Source: CALDSL01 sp039810245
GTDB lineage: Bacteria; Chloroflexota; Anaerolineae; Anaerolineales; Anaerolineaceae
DNA: 64,000 bases
Assembly (NCBI GenBank): GCA_039810245.1
Contig: JBDHWQ010000011.1
Coordinates: 1 to 64,000, forward strand
Direction: 5' to 3'
Both the position numbers and the translations under genes were made by a program. The notes beneath the pieces are model-generated. The model was not told where the DNA came from, made no database searches, and saw only the letters and a program-made list of their open reading frames with translations. Below, piece by piece: positions 40,347 through 50,200 of the stretch (position 1 is the first letter of the stretch; the number at the start of each line of letters is the position of its first letter).

Positions 40347-42017
40347 CTAAACTTCCTCTCCCGGGCGGATAACCTTCCCATCTTTGCCGCGCGCGTCCTT
40401 ACGCTCGGCCAAATAACCCAGCTCGGCTAACGCACGCAGCAGCGCTTCTTCTCCACCCGGGCGGATGAGCGCCGTGGTGGAGTTGAGCGTTTCGCCCAGG
40501 TGCCGCCCGGCGGGCGACTTTTGAAGCGCGGTCAGGATCTCCGGCGCGGTGACGCGCAGCAGCACCGGGCGTTCGGTGTGGGCCTGCGTGCCCAGCTTTT
40601 CCCAGCGCTCCAGCGCGCTGATCAGCGTGGGTGGCAGCGGCGGCGCGGCGTGCTTTTTGAGCAGGCTCACCAGGTGCGTGCTGCGCAGCCCCTGCGCCCG
40701 CGCGCGCTCCAGCGCGCCGGGAGTGACGCGGTAGCGGTACTCCTGCGCCGTTTCGCCTTCCCACTGGCAGAAGCGCGCCAGCTGGTAACGCGCGGCGCGC
40801 GGCATGCCGGCCGGCGCGCGGATCAGCCCATCGCTGCTGGCGCGTGCCTGGGCAGTCTCTTTGGGCAGATCGGGTGCGCTGCCATGCCACAGCACCGCGC
40901 TCCACGCCGAGTGGCGGAAGGCAGTTGGCGCGGCCCCGGCCGCGGGGGCGGCCAGATCGAAGATGCCCAGCCAGTGCAGCGGCCCGGTAATGAGGAAGCG
41001 CAGCAGCGCGCCATCCACCTCGTCCCAGATGGCAAAACCGCGCAGGAAAGCTCCATCGCTCTCGCGGCGAATAAACCACGTGTCATAATCACCGGCCGGG
41101 CGCTGGAAATCGGGCTGGCGCTCGGCCACGCCGCTGACAAAGGCCGATAGGCTCCACCACGTGCCCTGGGGCAGATGCGAGAGCAGGTCGAGCACAGTGC
41201 GGCGCGCGGCCAGTGGGTCGTTGCGCCATTCGCCCTCGAAAGCCAGGCCGGGCAGCAGGTGCAGATCGTTGAAGCGCTCGCTGTCCATCCACGCGCGCGC
41301 CAGTGACGCCAGCGCTTGCCCCCGCGGCGCTTCGAGGAAGGCGCGCGCCGGCTCGGGGACAGGCATACCCTGTGCGTCCAGCAGCCCGGCGGCGGCCAGC
41401 AGCGCGCGCAGCGCAGCGGGGGGCGAATTCCAATCGCTGGTATCCAGCGCGGCCGGGTCCAGCCCCAGGCGCAGCGCGGCCAGCAGCGTGCAGGCGTGGT
41501 CCAGCACGCGATCGCTGGCAGGTAGGGCCACGGCGCTCTCGCCGGGCGATGCCGGGCGGCCAAGCGGGGCGACGCTGCTATCGCTCAACGGGTCGATCAG
41601 ATCCAGCAAGTCTTCAGGGATGTAGGCATACTCCTGAGGCTCGCCAGCCAGCGCCAGGAAGGCCTTGCCGATCAGGGCGCGATACCACAGCACCTCGGCG
41701 GGGGTAGCGGGTTTCAGATCGGGGCGCTCGCGGTCGCGCCGCGCCGCGCCCATGGCGCGTACCTCGCCAAAGCGGCGGGTGAACATGGCCCAGGGCATCA
41801 CACCGTCGCTGTGCTGCAGTGCTTCCAACGCGGCATGGGCCTCGCCCGGCAGGCTTTCGATAATTTCGCTCACCAGAGAGCGGTTGAGCAGCGCGTTCAC
41901 CAGCAAGGGCAGCGCGGTATGCACGTCGGGGGCCACCAGGTCAATGCCCCACGCCCCGGCCACCATCTTGAGGAAGCCGAGATCGTTGCCTTGCAGGGTG
42001 AGCTGGATGTCGGGCAT
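40347..42017 (-). CDS. helicase-associated (XPB/Ssl2 N-terminal-like) domain protein
   Basis: 556 residues from the ATG at 42017. The phrases DGVMPWAMFTRRFGEVRAMG, followed by PATPAEVLWYRALIG, and the long helical/wing architecture resemble proteins annotated as helicase XPB/Ssl2 N-terminal domain or WYL-associated, a group common in Actinobacteria and Chloroflexota. No Walker A or helicase motif is present, so it is not itself a helicase. Tail PGGEEALLRALAELGYLAER is a winged-helix-like end. Function unknown; DNA binding is a guess. It diverges from the signalling operon. Confidence 0.65.
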   Translation of the reverse strand: MPDIQLTLQGNDLGFLKMVAGAWGIDLVAPDVHTALPLLVNALLNRSLVSEIIESLPGEAHAALEALQHSDGVMPWAMFTRRFGEVRAMGAARRDRERPDLKPATPAEVLWYRALIGKAFLALAGEPQEYAYIPEDLLDLIDPLSDSSVAPLGRPASPGESAVALPASDRVLDHACTLLAALRLGLDPAALDTSDWNSPPAALRALLAAAGLLDAQGMPVPEPARAFLEAPRGQALASLARAWMDSERFNDLHLLPGLAFEGEWRNDPLAARRTVLDLLSHLPQGTWWSLSAFVSGVAERQPDFQRPAGDYDTWFIRRESDGAFLRGFAIWDEVDGALLRFLITGPLHWLGIFDLAAPAAGAAPTAFRHSAWSAVLWHGSAPDLPKETAQARASSDGLIRAPAGMPRAARYQLARFCQWEGETAQEYRYRVTPGALERARAQGLRSTHLVSLLKKHAAPPLPPTLISALERWEKLGTQAHTERPVLLRVTAPEILTALQKSPAGRHLGETLNSTTALIRPGGEEALLRALAELGYLAERKDARGKDGKVIRPGEEV

Positions 42018-42119
42018 AGGGGCGGGCTGCTTTCCGTCGCGTAGAGTGAGGTCTATTGTACCCGATTCGCGCCGGGTCAAAAACTAACCATTTGATAGGT
42101 GATCGTAAACTGCTGTCAA

Positions 42120-42149
42120 TTGACGCTGGCTCTCTCCCGTAAGTATAAT
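42120..42149 (+). promoter_or_regulatory. promoter of the signalling operon
   Basis: TTGACG (42120-42125) and a perfect TATAAT (42144-42149) with an 18-base spacer. The transcript would start near 42156, 38 bases before the DUF4388 gene, which has GAGG 5 bases before its ATG. Confidence 0.78.
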
Positions 42150-42193
42150 CGTTTTACCGCACCCCCGCTTCATCCCGGCGCATCGAGGCCCGC

Positions 42194-43006
42194 ATGGCAT
42201 TAAAAGGCAATCTTCGCGATTTCACCGTCACCCAGCTTTTGAACCTGATCAACCTGGCGCGCAAGACCGGCACCCTGTTCATTGAGGGGCCGCAGGCTGC
42301 CTGCGTCACTTTCCGCGATGGCAAGCTGGCTTTTGCCCAGATCGGGCAGGAAGATTGCAGCCTGGCGGCCATCCTGCAGCGAAATAACAAGATCTCGGCC
42401 GGGCAGTATAAGGCGCTCAAAAACCGCGCCGGCGGCATGACTGACAAAGAACTGGGCTTGCTGCTGATTAACGCCGGTTATCTCACCCAGGAAGACATTC
42501 TCACCAGCCTGCAGCAGCATGCCACCGGGGTGGTGCGCCGCCTGTTCACGTGGGCCGAGGGCTTCTTTCGCTTCGAGCAGGATCGCCCAACCCCGGAAGA
42601 TAAGATCGCGGTGCGGGTGGACCTGGAGAACCTGATTATCGAGGGCTCGCGCCAGTTGCGTGAGTGGGAGCACCTGCAAGAGGAAATTCCCTCGCTGGAC
42701 GTGGCGCTCAAGTTCACTGACCGCCCGGGCACCAATATCCGCCACGTCAACCTGAGCGTGGAAGAGTGGCGCGTGGTGTCGTACGTAAACCCCAAAAACA
42801 GCATCCGGCAGATTGCCAAAGCCGCCAAATTGAACGACCTGGAAATCCGGCGCGTGGTCTACAGCCTGCTGCAGGCCGGCCTGGTAGAAATGATCCGTTC
42901 TACGGCCACGCCGGCCGCGCCGCAGCGAGGTGTGATGGCGACTATGGAAAAAGACGAGCAGAAATCGCTGGTCAACCGCCTGATCACTCGCATCCGGTCA
43001 CTTTAA
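42194..43006 (+). CDS. DUF4388 domain protein (PatA N-terminal-like)
   Basis: 270 residues. The N-terminus MALKGNLRDFTVTQLLNLINLARKTG with TLFIEGPQ and VTFRDGKLAFAQ is the DUF4388 fold found in PatA and in regulators of motility and development. A second helical part includes FTWAEGFFRFEQD, and the C-terminal third (LSVEEWRVVSYVNPKNSIRQIAKAAKLND) looks like a winged helix. No receiver domain is fused. It is followed after 15 bases by a small GTPase, so it may be the partner or GTPase-activating platform, as Roadblock proteins are for MglA. First gene of the nine-gene operon. Confidence 0.85.
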   Translation: MALKGNLRDFTVTQLLNLINLARKTGTLFIEGPQAACVTFRDGKLAFAQIGQEDCSLAAILQRNNKISAGQYKALKNRAGGMTDKELGLLLINAGYLTQEDILTSLQQHATGVVRRLFTWAEGFFRFEQDRPTPEDKIAVRVDLENLIIEGSRQLREWEHLQEEIPSLDVALKFTDRPGTNIRHVNLSVEEWRVVSYVNPKNSIRQIAKAAKLNDLEIRRVVYSLLQAGLVEMIRSTATPAAPQRGVMATMEKDEQKSLVNRLITRIRSL

Positions 43007-43021
43007 TCAAAGGACAGCATC

Positions 43022-43561
43022 ATGCAAACCGTCAAAATCGTCGTTACCGGTCCTTTCAGCGCAGGCAAGACGGCCTTTATCCGCACCGTCAGCGAGATTG
43101 ACGTGGTATCGACCGAGCGTAAGATTTCCGCTGAAGCGGAAAAGATCAAAGACACCACCACCGTGGCGATGGACTTTGGCCGCATCACCGTGGACGATGA
43201 GCTGGTACTGTACCTGTTCGGCACGCCGGGGCAGAAGCGTTTCGACTTTATGTGGGAAATCCTATCGGAAGGTATGCTGGGCTTTATCGTGGTGATCGAC
43301 AGCACCACCCCTGAGACCTTCCGCGAGGCGCGCAGCATTCTGGAGACTTTCCGCGCTTACGCGCCTACGCCCTATATCGTGGCGGCCAACAAGCAGGATA
43401 AAGATGACGCCTGGGACGTGGAAGATATGCGCCTGGCGCTGCGGCTGGCGCCCAACGTCAAGCTGCTGCCGTGTGTGGCCGCGGACAAAGAATCGGTGAA
43501 AGCCATCCTGTTAGAGCTGCTATACAGCATCCTCGCGGAAATGGAGGCGGGCGCTTCCTGA
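43022..43561 (+). CDS. small Ras-like GTPase (COG2229/MglA-like)
   Basis: 179 residues. G1 is GPFSAGKTAFIRT, the G2 region has KIKDTTTVAMDFG with the switch-I Thr, G3 is LFGTPGQKRFDFMWEIL (the usual Asp-x-x-Gly is changed to GTPG, as in this family), G4 is NKQD and G5 is in CVAAD. TTTVAMDFG and FGTPGQ-RF-FMWEILS are diagnostic of the COG2229 GTPases, including CvnD of Streptomyces conservons. It should switch between GDP and GTP states at the membrane or on DUF4388. No lipid anchor is visible. Confidence 0.93.
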   Translation: MQTVKIVVTGPFSAGKTAFIRTVSEIDVVSTERKISAEAEKIKDTTTVAMDFGRITVDDELVLYLFGTPGQKRFDFMWEILSEGMLGFIVVIDSTTPETFREARSILETFRAYAPTPYIVAANKQDKDDAWDVEDMRLALRLAPNVKLLPCVAADKESVKAILLELLYSILAEMEAGAS

Positions 43562-43608
43562 TCGCCTGCGCGGGCAGGCGAAGGGGGAAAGGGCGGCCCG
43601 AACACACG

Positions 43609-44424
43609 GTGTCATCCATCACCACTGACCAGGGAATCTTGCATTATGAAGTCCACGGCCGCGGCAAACCGGTGATCTTGCTGCACGGCTGGTTGGGCTC
43701 GTGGGGGTTATGGCAGGAAACCATGGCGTACCTGGGGCGCTCGTACCGCACCTACGCGCTGGATTTCTGGGGCTTTGGCGAATCGGGCACCAAGCGCAGC
43801 ACCTACCGCGTGGCCGATTTCGTCAGCCTGGTAGACCAGTTCATGGAGCAACTCGGCATCATTTCCGCGCCGCTGGTGGGGCACAGTATGGGCGGCACAG
43901 TCAGCCTGGCGGTGGCGCTGCGCTACCCGGAACGGGTGCGCAAGGTGGTGATCGTCGGCTCGCCCATCGTCGGTTCGTCGCTGGCGCTGCCGCTCAAGTT
44001 TGCCGGCTACCGCCCCATCGCCTTTGGGCTGTTCAATCTGTTCCCGGCCTTCCGCACGGTGATGCGCGCCGCCTCTCCCTTCATCTGCTCGGCGCCGGGC
44101 TTTTCCGACATGATGGACCGCGACCTTTCGCGCACCACACTGGAGTCGTTTCTGCTCAGCATTGCCTCGCTGCGGCGCACCGACCTGCGCCCCGAGCTGC
44201 ACCGCATCCAGGTGCCCACTATGGGCATGTTTGGCGACTGCGACAATATCGTTCACCCGCGCCAGTGGCAGCCACTGAAAGAAGGCGTGCCCGGCGCGCG
44301 GATCGAGCGCTTCCCCAAGGCGGGGCATTTCATTATGCTGGATGAGCCGCCGCTGTTCCTGGAGCGATTAAAGGACTTTTTAGATGATGGTATGCCGCAA
44401 GCGAGGGACAGGTATGGAGCCTAG
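43609..44424 (+). CDS. alpha/beta hydrolase with intact triad
   Basis: 271 residues from a GTG at 43609; earlier in-frame ATGs lie inside the GTPase gene. Alpha/beta-hydrolase fold with the oxyanion HGWLGSWG loop, the nucleophile elbow LVGHSMGG (Ser93), an acid in FGDCDNIV and the His in AGHFIMLDE. ILHYEVHGRGKPVILLHGWLGSW is closely matched by the hydrolase-like protein encoded at 54564, where the nucleophile is lost. Substrate unknown; its position directly after the GTPase suggests a role in the signalling module rather than general metabolism. Its last codons overlap the next gene by 11 bases. Confidence 0.85.
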   Translation: MSSITTDQGILHYEVHGRGKPVILLHGWLGSWGLWQETMAYLGRSYRTYALDFWGFGESGTKRSTYRVADFVSLVDQFMEQLGIISAPLVGHSMGGTVSLAVALRYPERVRKVVIVGSPIVGSSLALPLKFAGYRPIAFGLFNLFPAFRTVMRAASPFICSAPGFSDMMDRDLSRTTLESFLLSIASLRRTDLRPELHRIQVPTMGMFGDCDNIVHPRQWQPLKEGVPGARIERFPKAGHFIMLDEPPLFLERLKDFLDDGMPQARDRYGA

Positions 44425-44998
44425 CTGTTCGAGCCAGATTGCGCAGATTATGATCGAAGGGATGCAGGAAGTCGTCGGCGCCGACGATCTGCACGGCCTG
44501 TTCCAGCACAGCCCGGTGATGACCGCCGACCGGCCTACGTATAAAGACGTGTGCCAGTTCTCCGAAGCGGTGGAAGCCAGCTTTGGGCCGCGCGGCGGGC
44601 GCGGGGTGTTGTGCCGCTCGGGGCGCGCCGCGTTCAAGCGCTTCCTGCCCGGGCTGTGGCAGCAGCTTAACCTCACCAACCTGCAGTACCGCCTGATGCC
44701 CACCCCGGCGCGCATCAAGTTGGGGCTGCGCGCATTGGCCGCAGCTATGGCCGGCATGTATGACCAGGATATTACGGTTGAGGATATGCACAGCCATTGG
44801 GTGTGGGTGATGAAGACCTGTCCGCACTGCTACGAGCGCGAAAGCCGCGGCCCGGTGTGTGACTTCGCCGTGGGCGTGCTGCAGGAGTTCTTCGCGTGGG
44901 CCAGCAGCGGTCGTTTTTACATGGTGGAAGAAGTGGAATGCATGGCGGCCGGCGGAACCTGCTGCCGGATTCAAATTCATAAGCAGCCCCTCGAGTAA
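44414..44998 (+). CDS. V4R-like domain protein
   Basis: 194 residues from the ATG at 44414, preceded by GAGG at a spacing of 7 and overlapping the hydrolase stop. The C-terminal 60 residues fit the 4-vinyl-reductase (V4R) type small-molecule/metal-binding domain: CPHCYERES, PVCDFAVGVLQEFFAWA, and VECMAAGGTCCRIQI, where the spaced Cys are the conserved feature. V4R domains serve as sensors in XylR/DmpR and as BchJ. The N-terminal part is helical and has no family I know. Likely an intracellular ligand or redox sensor for the operon. Confidence 0.72.
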   Translation: MEPSCSSQIAQIMIEGMQEVVGADDLHGLFQHSPVMTADRPTYKDVCQFSEAVEASFGPRGGRGVLCRSGRAAFKRFLPGLWQQLNLTNLQYRLMPTPARIKLGLRALAAAMAGMYDQDITVEDMHSHWVWVMKTCPHCYERESRGPVCDFAVGVLQEFFAWASSGRFYMVEEVECMAAGGTCCRIQIHKQPLE

Positions 44999-45003
44999 CC
45001 CGA

Positions 45004-46281
45004 ATGCTGAAGATCATCTTGCAATCCAGGCGCAGCATCCCGCCCTTCAATGAAGTGGCGCGGGATTTGCGCATCCAGAACAAACCGCTCTGGCTGGCCC
45101 AGCGAGATGTGCTTGCCCCCTACACCCAGCGCGAGCTGGAACTGCCGCCCGGCGCGCGCCTGCCGCGCACGCAGGAGCCGGCACTGGTGTACCGCGACAA
45201 CCTGTATTTCGACGAATTTTACCTGAGCGAGTTTCTCAAACAGGCGCGCAAGCGCAGCCGCCCGTCGCGTGCGGCGTTCACGCTAAAAGACCCGGCCTTC
45301 CGCGAGCACGTCCTGCCGCTGTCGATGTCGTACACGCAGGAAGGCGAGTATTACCTGGCCGACCTGTGGTATTACCCCAATGGCCCCGAGCCGGTGGCCG
45401 AGCCGCTGGTGGTGGACCTGCTGGCGCGCGAGGTAGGTTACTACCACGTGCCCACCTACATGGCATCAGAAGGCGGCGACCTGACCTACCAGGTGCCGCT
45501 GCGCAGCCTGATCGCCATCGACTCGTGGGTGCACATCTTCATCGCCGACATGGTGTTTGGCCTGTTTGGGCGGGGCGCGCGCTTTGAAGACCGCCTCGAC
45601 CACGATCCGTTCTTCAAGCTGGGCGTGTTCGGCCGCGCGCTGTACGAAGGCCGCCAGGTGCTTGAATCGTCGGGGGTGGTACAGGTGGGCAAAGACTGCG
45701 TCATCGACCCTACCGCCATCATCCACGGGCCAACCAGCATCGGCAGCAATGTCACCATCGGCGCGGGCGTGGTGATCGAAAACTGCACCATTGGCGATAA
45801 CGTCAACGTGTCGCAGGGCTGCAACCTGATGCTCTCGGTGGTGGGGGATGGCACGTTCCTGCCGTTCCGCGCCTCGCTGTTTATGACCACCATCATGGAT
45901 AACAGCATGGTGGCGCAGAACACCTGCCTGCAAATGTGCGTGGTGGGGCGCAATTCGTTCATCGGCGCGGGGAATACCTTCACCGATTTCAACCTGCTCT
46001 CCGCGCCGATCAAGGCGCGCGATGGGCAAGGCTGCTTGCGCGAATCCAACCGCCCGGTGCTGGGCGGCTGCGTGGGGCATAACTGCCGCATTGGCTCGGG
46101 GATGATTATCTATCCGGCGCGCACGGTCGAGTCAGACGTGATCCTGTTTGCCAGTAAAGAACGGCGCGTGATTGAGCGCGACGTGCATTTTGAGGAAAGT
46201 GACCACCACCGCGTACAGCAGGGCAACCTGCACCCGCGGCTGTATCCGCGCCCGGGTGAGATGGTGGCGGAAACCTGGTAA
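45004..46281 (+). CDS. left-handed beta-helix (hexapeptide repeat) protein
   Basis: 425 residues. The first 220 residues are mixed, with no recognised catalytic motif. From about 225 to 385 come hexapeptide repeats of the LbH type: VIDPTAIIHGPTSIGSNVTI, GAGVVIENCTIGDNV, then VGRNSFIGAGNTF and VGHNCRIGSGMII. Such helices occur in acyltransferases and sugar nucleotidyltransferases; a catalytic His (as in LpxA) cannot be fixed. It begins 5 bases after the V4R-like gene. A sugar or lipid modification, or scaffold function, is possible. Confidence 0.83.
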   Translation: MLKIILQSRRSIPPFNEVARDLRIQNKPLWLAQRDVLAPYTQRELELPPGARLPRTQEPALVYRDNLYFDEFYLSEFLKQARKRSRPSRAAFTLKDPAFREHVLPLSMSYTQEGEYYLADLWYYPNGPEPVAEPLVVDLLAREVGYYHVPTYMASEGGDLTYQVPLRSLIAIDSWVHIFIADMVFGLFGRGARFEDRLDHDPFFKLGVFGRALYEGRQVLESSGVVQVGKDCVIDPTAIIHGPTSIGSNVTIGAGVVIENCTIGDNVNVSQGCNLMLSVVGDGTFLPFRASLFMTTIMDNSMVAQNTCLQMCVVGRNSFIGAGNTFTDFNLLSAPIKARDGQGCLRESNRPVLGGCVGHNCRIGSGMIIYPARTVESDVILFASKERRVIERDVHFEESDHHRVQQGNLHPRLYPRPGEMVAETW

Positions 46282-46311
46282 GAAGCTGGTATTGTAGAAG
46301 GAGAGGCTCGC

Positions 46312-47217
46312 ATGGGCAAAGCACGACTGCTGGTTGTAGAAGACGATTTCGACATTTCCAATATGCTCAAGATCTATTTTTCCGGGATGGGCTATGATGT
46401 GGACGTAGCCCCGCGCGGCGGTGATGCGCTGGAAAAGACGCGCCACGTGATGCCACACCTGATCGTGCTGGACATCATGCTGCCGGATATCAACGGTTAC
46501 GATGTGTGCCGCTCGCTGCGCACCAACACGCGCACCAGTCACATCCCGGTGATCTTCCTCACCCAGAAGGACGAGCGCAGCGACAAGCTGCAGGGCCTGG
46601 AGCTGGGCGCGGACGATTACATCACCAAGCCGTTTGATATTGATGAGCTCAAGCTGCGCGTGCAAAATGCCATCGCGCGCTCGGAGCGCGAGAGCCTCAC
46701 CGACCCGCAGTCGGGTTTGCCCGCCGGGCGGCTGATTGAAGACCAACTGCGGCGCATGATCCGCCAGAAGGACTGGGCCTTTATGGATGTGCGCGTCAAC
46801 CACTTCGAGCCGTTCAAAGATGTATACGGCTTTATCGCCGCCAACGACGTGCTGCGCTTCACCAGCATGGTGCTGGGCGAGGTGGTGGATGAGTTTGGAT
46901 CGCAGGATGACTTCATCGGCCATGCCGGCGGCGACAACTTTATCATCATCACCAAAGAAGCCTCTGCCTCGGCCATCCGCAGCCGGCTGAAGACGCGCTT
47001 TGACTGCGAAGTGGTAACTCACTACAACTTCATGGACCGCCAGCAGGGCTTTATCCTCTCGCCGGACGAGAGCGGCGCGATGCAGCAAACCCCGCTGATG
47101 ACCCTGGCGGTAGGGGTGGTTTCCCCCTCAACCGACGTCTTCTCCGACATCCGCGAGATCACCGAGCTGGCGGCGGAATCGCGCCGCCGTGACGCAAGCG
47201 CCGCGTCGGCGCGCTAG
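46312..47217 (+). CDS. response regulator with degenerate GGDEF domain
   Basis: 301 residues. The N-terminal receiver (about 1-125) has the acidic pair EDD, phospho-acceptor Asp54 in VLDIMLP, Thr in FLTQKDE and Lys in ITKPF. The C-terminal domain (about 130-290) follows the diguanylate-cyclase fold (LTDPQSGLPAGRLIEDQL) but the active motif reads GGDNF (206-210) instead of GGDEF, and the usual LTGLPNR is altered, so cyclase activity is doubtful. It could bind GTP or act as a protein interface. Eight bases before the giant kinase, its probable partner. Confidence 0.88.
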   Translation: MGKARLLVVEDDFDISNMLKIYFSGMGYDVDVAPRGGDALEKTRHVMPHLIVLDIMLPDINGYDVCRSLRTNTRTSHIPVIFLTQKDERSDKLQGLELGADDYITKPFDIDELKLRVQNAIARSERESLTDPQSGLPAGRLIEDQLRRMIRQKDWAFMDVRVNHFEPFKDVYGFIAANDVLRFTSMVLGEVVDEFGSQDDFIGHAGGDNFIIITKEASASAIRSRLKTRFDCEVVTHYNFMDRQQGFILSPDESGAMQQTPLMTLAVGVVSPSTDVFSDIREITELAAESRRRDASAASAR

Positions 47218-47225
47218 GCAGCCCC

Positions 47226-50200
47226 ATGCCCGCGCTTAACGCTCCCGGCATCGGCCTGCTGATTGCGCTGACCGGCCTGCTCATCTGGCTGGCCGTGCGC
47301 TTTTTGCCGCGCAAACAGGCGGCCGTGGCCTCGAAACCCGCCCCGGTGGAGGCTGTGCTGAATTCTGTGCCGGACAGCAGCGACGCGGTGCTGGTGATCG
47401 AAGCCGGGGGGCGGCCGCTGCTGGCCAATGCGCGCGCCCGCGAGCTGTTCCACCTCAAAGACGGCCAGCTTCCCAACCTGGAGCGCCTGGCGCGCAGCAT
47501 TCGCCCGGCAGACCAGTTCCTCAACCTGTGCGCGTTTAACCACCAGGCCAACCTGGTGCTGGACGGCCGCCTGGTGGCAGGCACATCGTACCGGCTGGCG
47601 CTGCGGCCCAACCCGCTGGTGGTGGTCACCCTGCGCGACCCCGGCCTGACTGCCAGCCTGGCGACTGGCGCGGATGGACAGAACCGCACCACGCTGCAAA
47701 CCTTCGTCGATTTTTATCAGGCCATTGCTGCCAGCCTGGAGCTGGAAACAACCATCCAGACCATCCTCGAAAATATTGAGAAGCTCGTTCCCGCCGACTG
47801 GAAAGAGATCACCGTGTGGGATGCGGCCAGCGAAGGGCTGGCGCCCTACCGCATGTACAGCGGTGAAGACGGCTCAAACGGGCTGGAAGCCGCCGCACAG
47901 CGCTACCGCCTGGGCGAAGGGCTGGCCGGGCAGGTAGCGCAGGAGCGCAAGCCCGTGCTGGTCAGCGGGGATGGCGAGACGGGGTATACCCTGGCCGGCG
48001 CGCCAGACGCGCCGCGCTCACTGCTGGGCATGCCGCTGCTCATCGGGCAGGATCTGATTGGCACGCTGACGCTGGGCTCGATGACGCCTGGCGCGTTCCG
48101 CAGCGAAGACCTGGAAGTGATTAAGATGCTGGGCGGGCAGGCGGCTGTGGCGCTGCACAATGCGCAGCGCTATGAAGCCGAGCAGCGCCGCACCGCCGAG
48201 TTGAGCGGGTTGGCGCAGCTTTCGCAGGCATTTGGCTCAGCACGCGACCCAAAGGTGCTGTTTGACCGCCTGGTGCAGTCGATTTTGCCGCTGGTGCGCG
48301 TGGAGCAGCTTGGTTTCCTGTTATACAACGAAGCCTCGCGCACGCTGGAAGCCCAACCGCCGTTCTATGGGCTGCCGGAGCAGTTTTTGGAGATGTACCG
48401 CATCGCCGTGCCGCCCAACAGCGCCCTGGAAACCGCGCTGATGGAGCAGGACGTTCTGCTGACCGAAAATGCCGCCGAAGACCCGGCCTGGGAAGCCCTG
48501 GGGCTGGGCCCGGTGGCGCGCGGCGCAAGCCTGCGTGAGACAGTGCTGGTCCCCCTGGCATCCGGCGGGCGCATGCTGGGTTATTTACAGGCATCCAACC
48601 ACGCGCGGCGCAGCGCTGGCTTTACCCAGGATGAGCTTCACCTGCTGGTGATTGTGGCCAACCAGGCCGCCCCGGTGATCGATAACTTCACCCTGATCCA
48701 GCAGTCGCGCCAGCGCGCGCAGCGCGCCGAAGCGCTGCGGCGCATCGCCAGCCTGGCCAGCTCGGCCGCCAACCTGGATGAAATCCTCAAGATTTCTCTG
48801 CAGGAGTTGTGCCGCCTGCTGCAGGCTGATGTGGCCGCTATTTTCCTCAACCACCAGAGCAGCGGCGAGCTGCGCTTCCGGCCCGAGTCGATGTTTGGCG
48901 CGTTGGAGCCGCTGCCCGAAAGCATGGGCCGCCTGCGCGAAGACGACCCGCAGTACCATTTCACCGTCACTGGCAGCCAGCGCGCGCTGTTCACCGGCAG
49001 CCTGACCGAGGAAAGCGCGGTGATCCCCTTCTACCAGGGCATCCAGGTGTTCTGGAATATTGAGGCCGTGGTGATTGCGCCACTGGTGGTGCGCGATGAA
49101 GGCATTGGCGAGTTGTGGATTGCCGCGCGCCAGCCCTACGCATTTGACAAGGGCAGCCTGCAGCTTGCGGCCACCGCCGCCGGTCAGCTTGCCGGGGTGG
49201 TGGAGCAGTCGTTCCTGGCGGCACAGACTGATGAAAACCTGCACCGCCGCGTGCAGCAGCTTGGCGCGCTGACGCGCATCAACCGCGAATTGAGCAGCTC
49301 GCTGGATATGCAGTATCTGATGCAGATGGTGTACGACGAAGCCCTGCAGACCACCGGCGCGGGCTGCGGCGCGATCTTCCTGTTCGACACCGAGCATCCC
49401 ACGCCGGGCGGGCCGCGCACGCGCTTTGCCCTGGGTGAAGAAACCGGCCGCGATCTGACCGCATTTGAGCAGCGCGTGCTGGAAAAAGGCGTGCCGGTCA
49501 ATATTGCCAGCACCGCGCGCAGCGAGTATGCGGTGCACGAAGGCGTGGGCTCGGCGCTGCTGATCCCATTTACCTATCATGGCCGCCCGGTGGGGCTGAT
49601 GGCACTGCACGCCGCTCAGCCCGGCGGGTTCGACGCGATTGCCGCCGAGATCGCTCAATCGTTGGCAGTGCAGGCGGCGGTGGTACTGGGCAGCGCCATG
49701 CAGCAGGATGAGCAGGCCCAGCAGGGCGCGGCGCTGCAGCGCGAGACCGAAACCCTGACGCGCCTGTTTGAAATTTCGCGCTCGCTGCACCCCGAGCAGC
49801 CGCTGCCGCGCGTGCTGGAAGCCGTGGCCCAGGCGATCCGCTCCGCCACGCCGTTCCAGGTGGTGGTGATCAGCACCTACGACGCGGAAACGCGCCGCCT
49901 GGTACGCGCGCACGCCGAAGGCGCCAGCCCCGATGCCTGGGCGCAGCTGCAGGCCAACCGCCCGTCGTGGGAAGCCGTCAGCGCGATGCTGCAAGCCGAA
50001 TACCGCATTGGCTCGGTGTATTACATCCCCGCCGACCGCCGCCCGCAGCTCCCAGCCGAAGTGCATACCGTCACCGTGCTGCCGGAGAGCGCCGGTGAGC
50101 AGGGCGATGCCTGGAACGCGCGCGATCTGCTATTTGTACCGCTGCTGGATCACGACGGCGCGCCGCTGGGATTGATCAGCGTAGACGCGCCGCGCGACGG

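Noticed and set aside
42061..42080. TTG start at 42080 for the helicase-associated-domain gene
   Set aside because: The stretch carries promoter-like TTGACC and TACAAT sequences on that strand; the ATG at 42017 is a better start.
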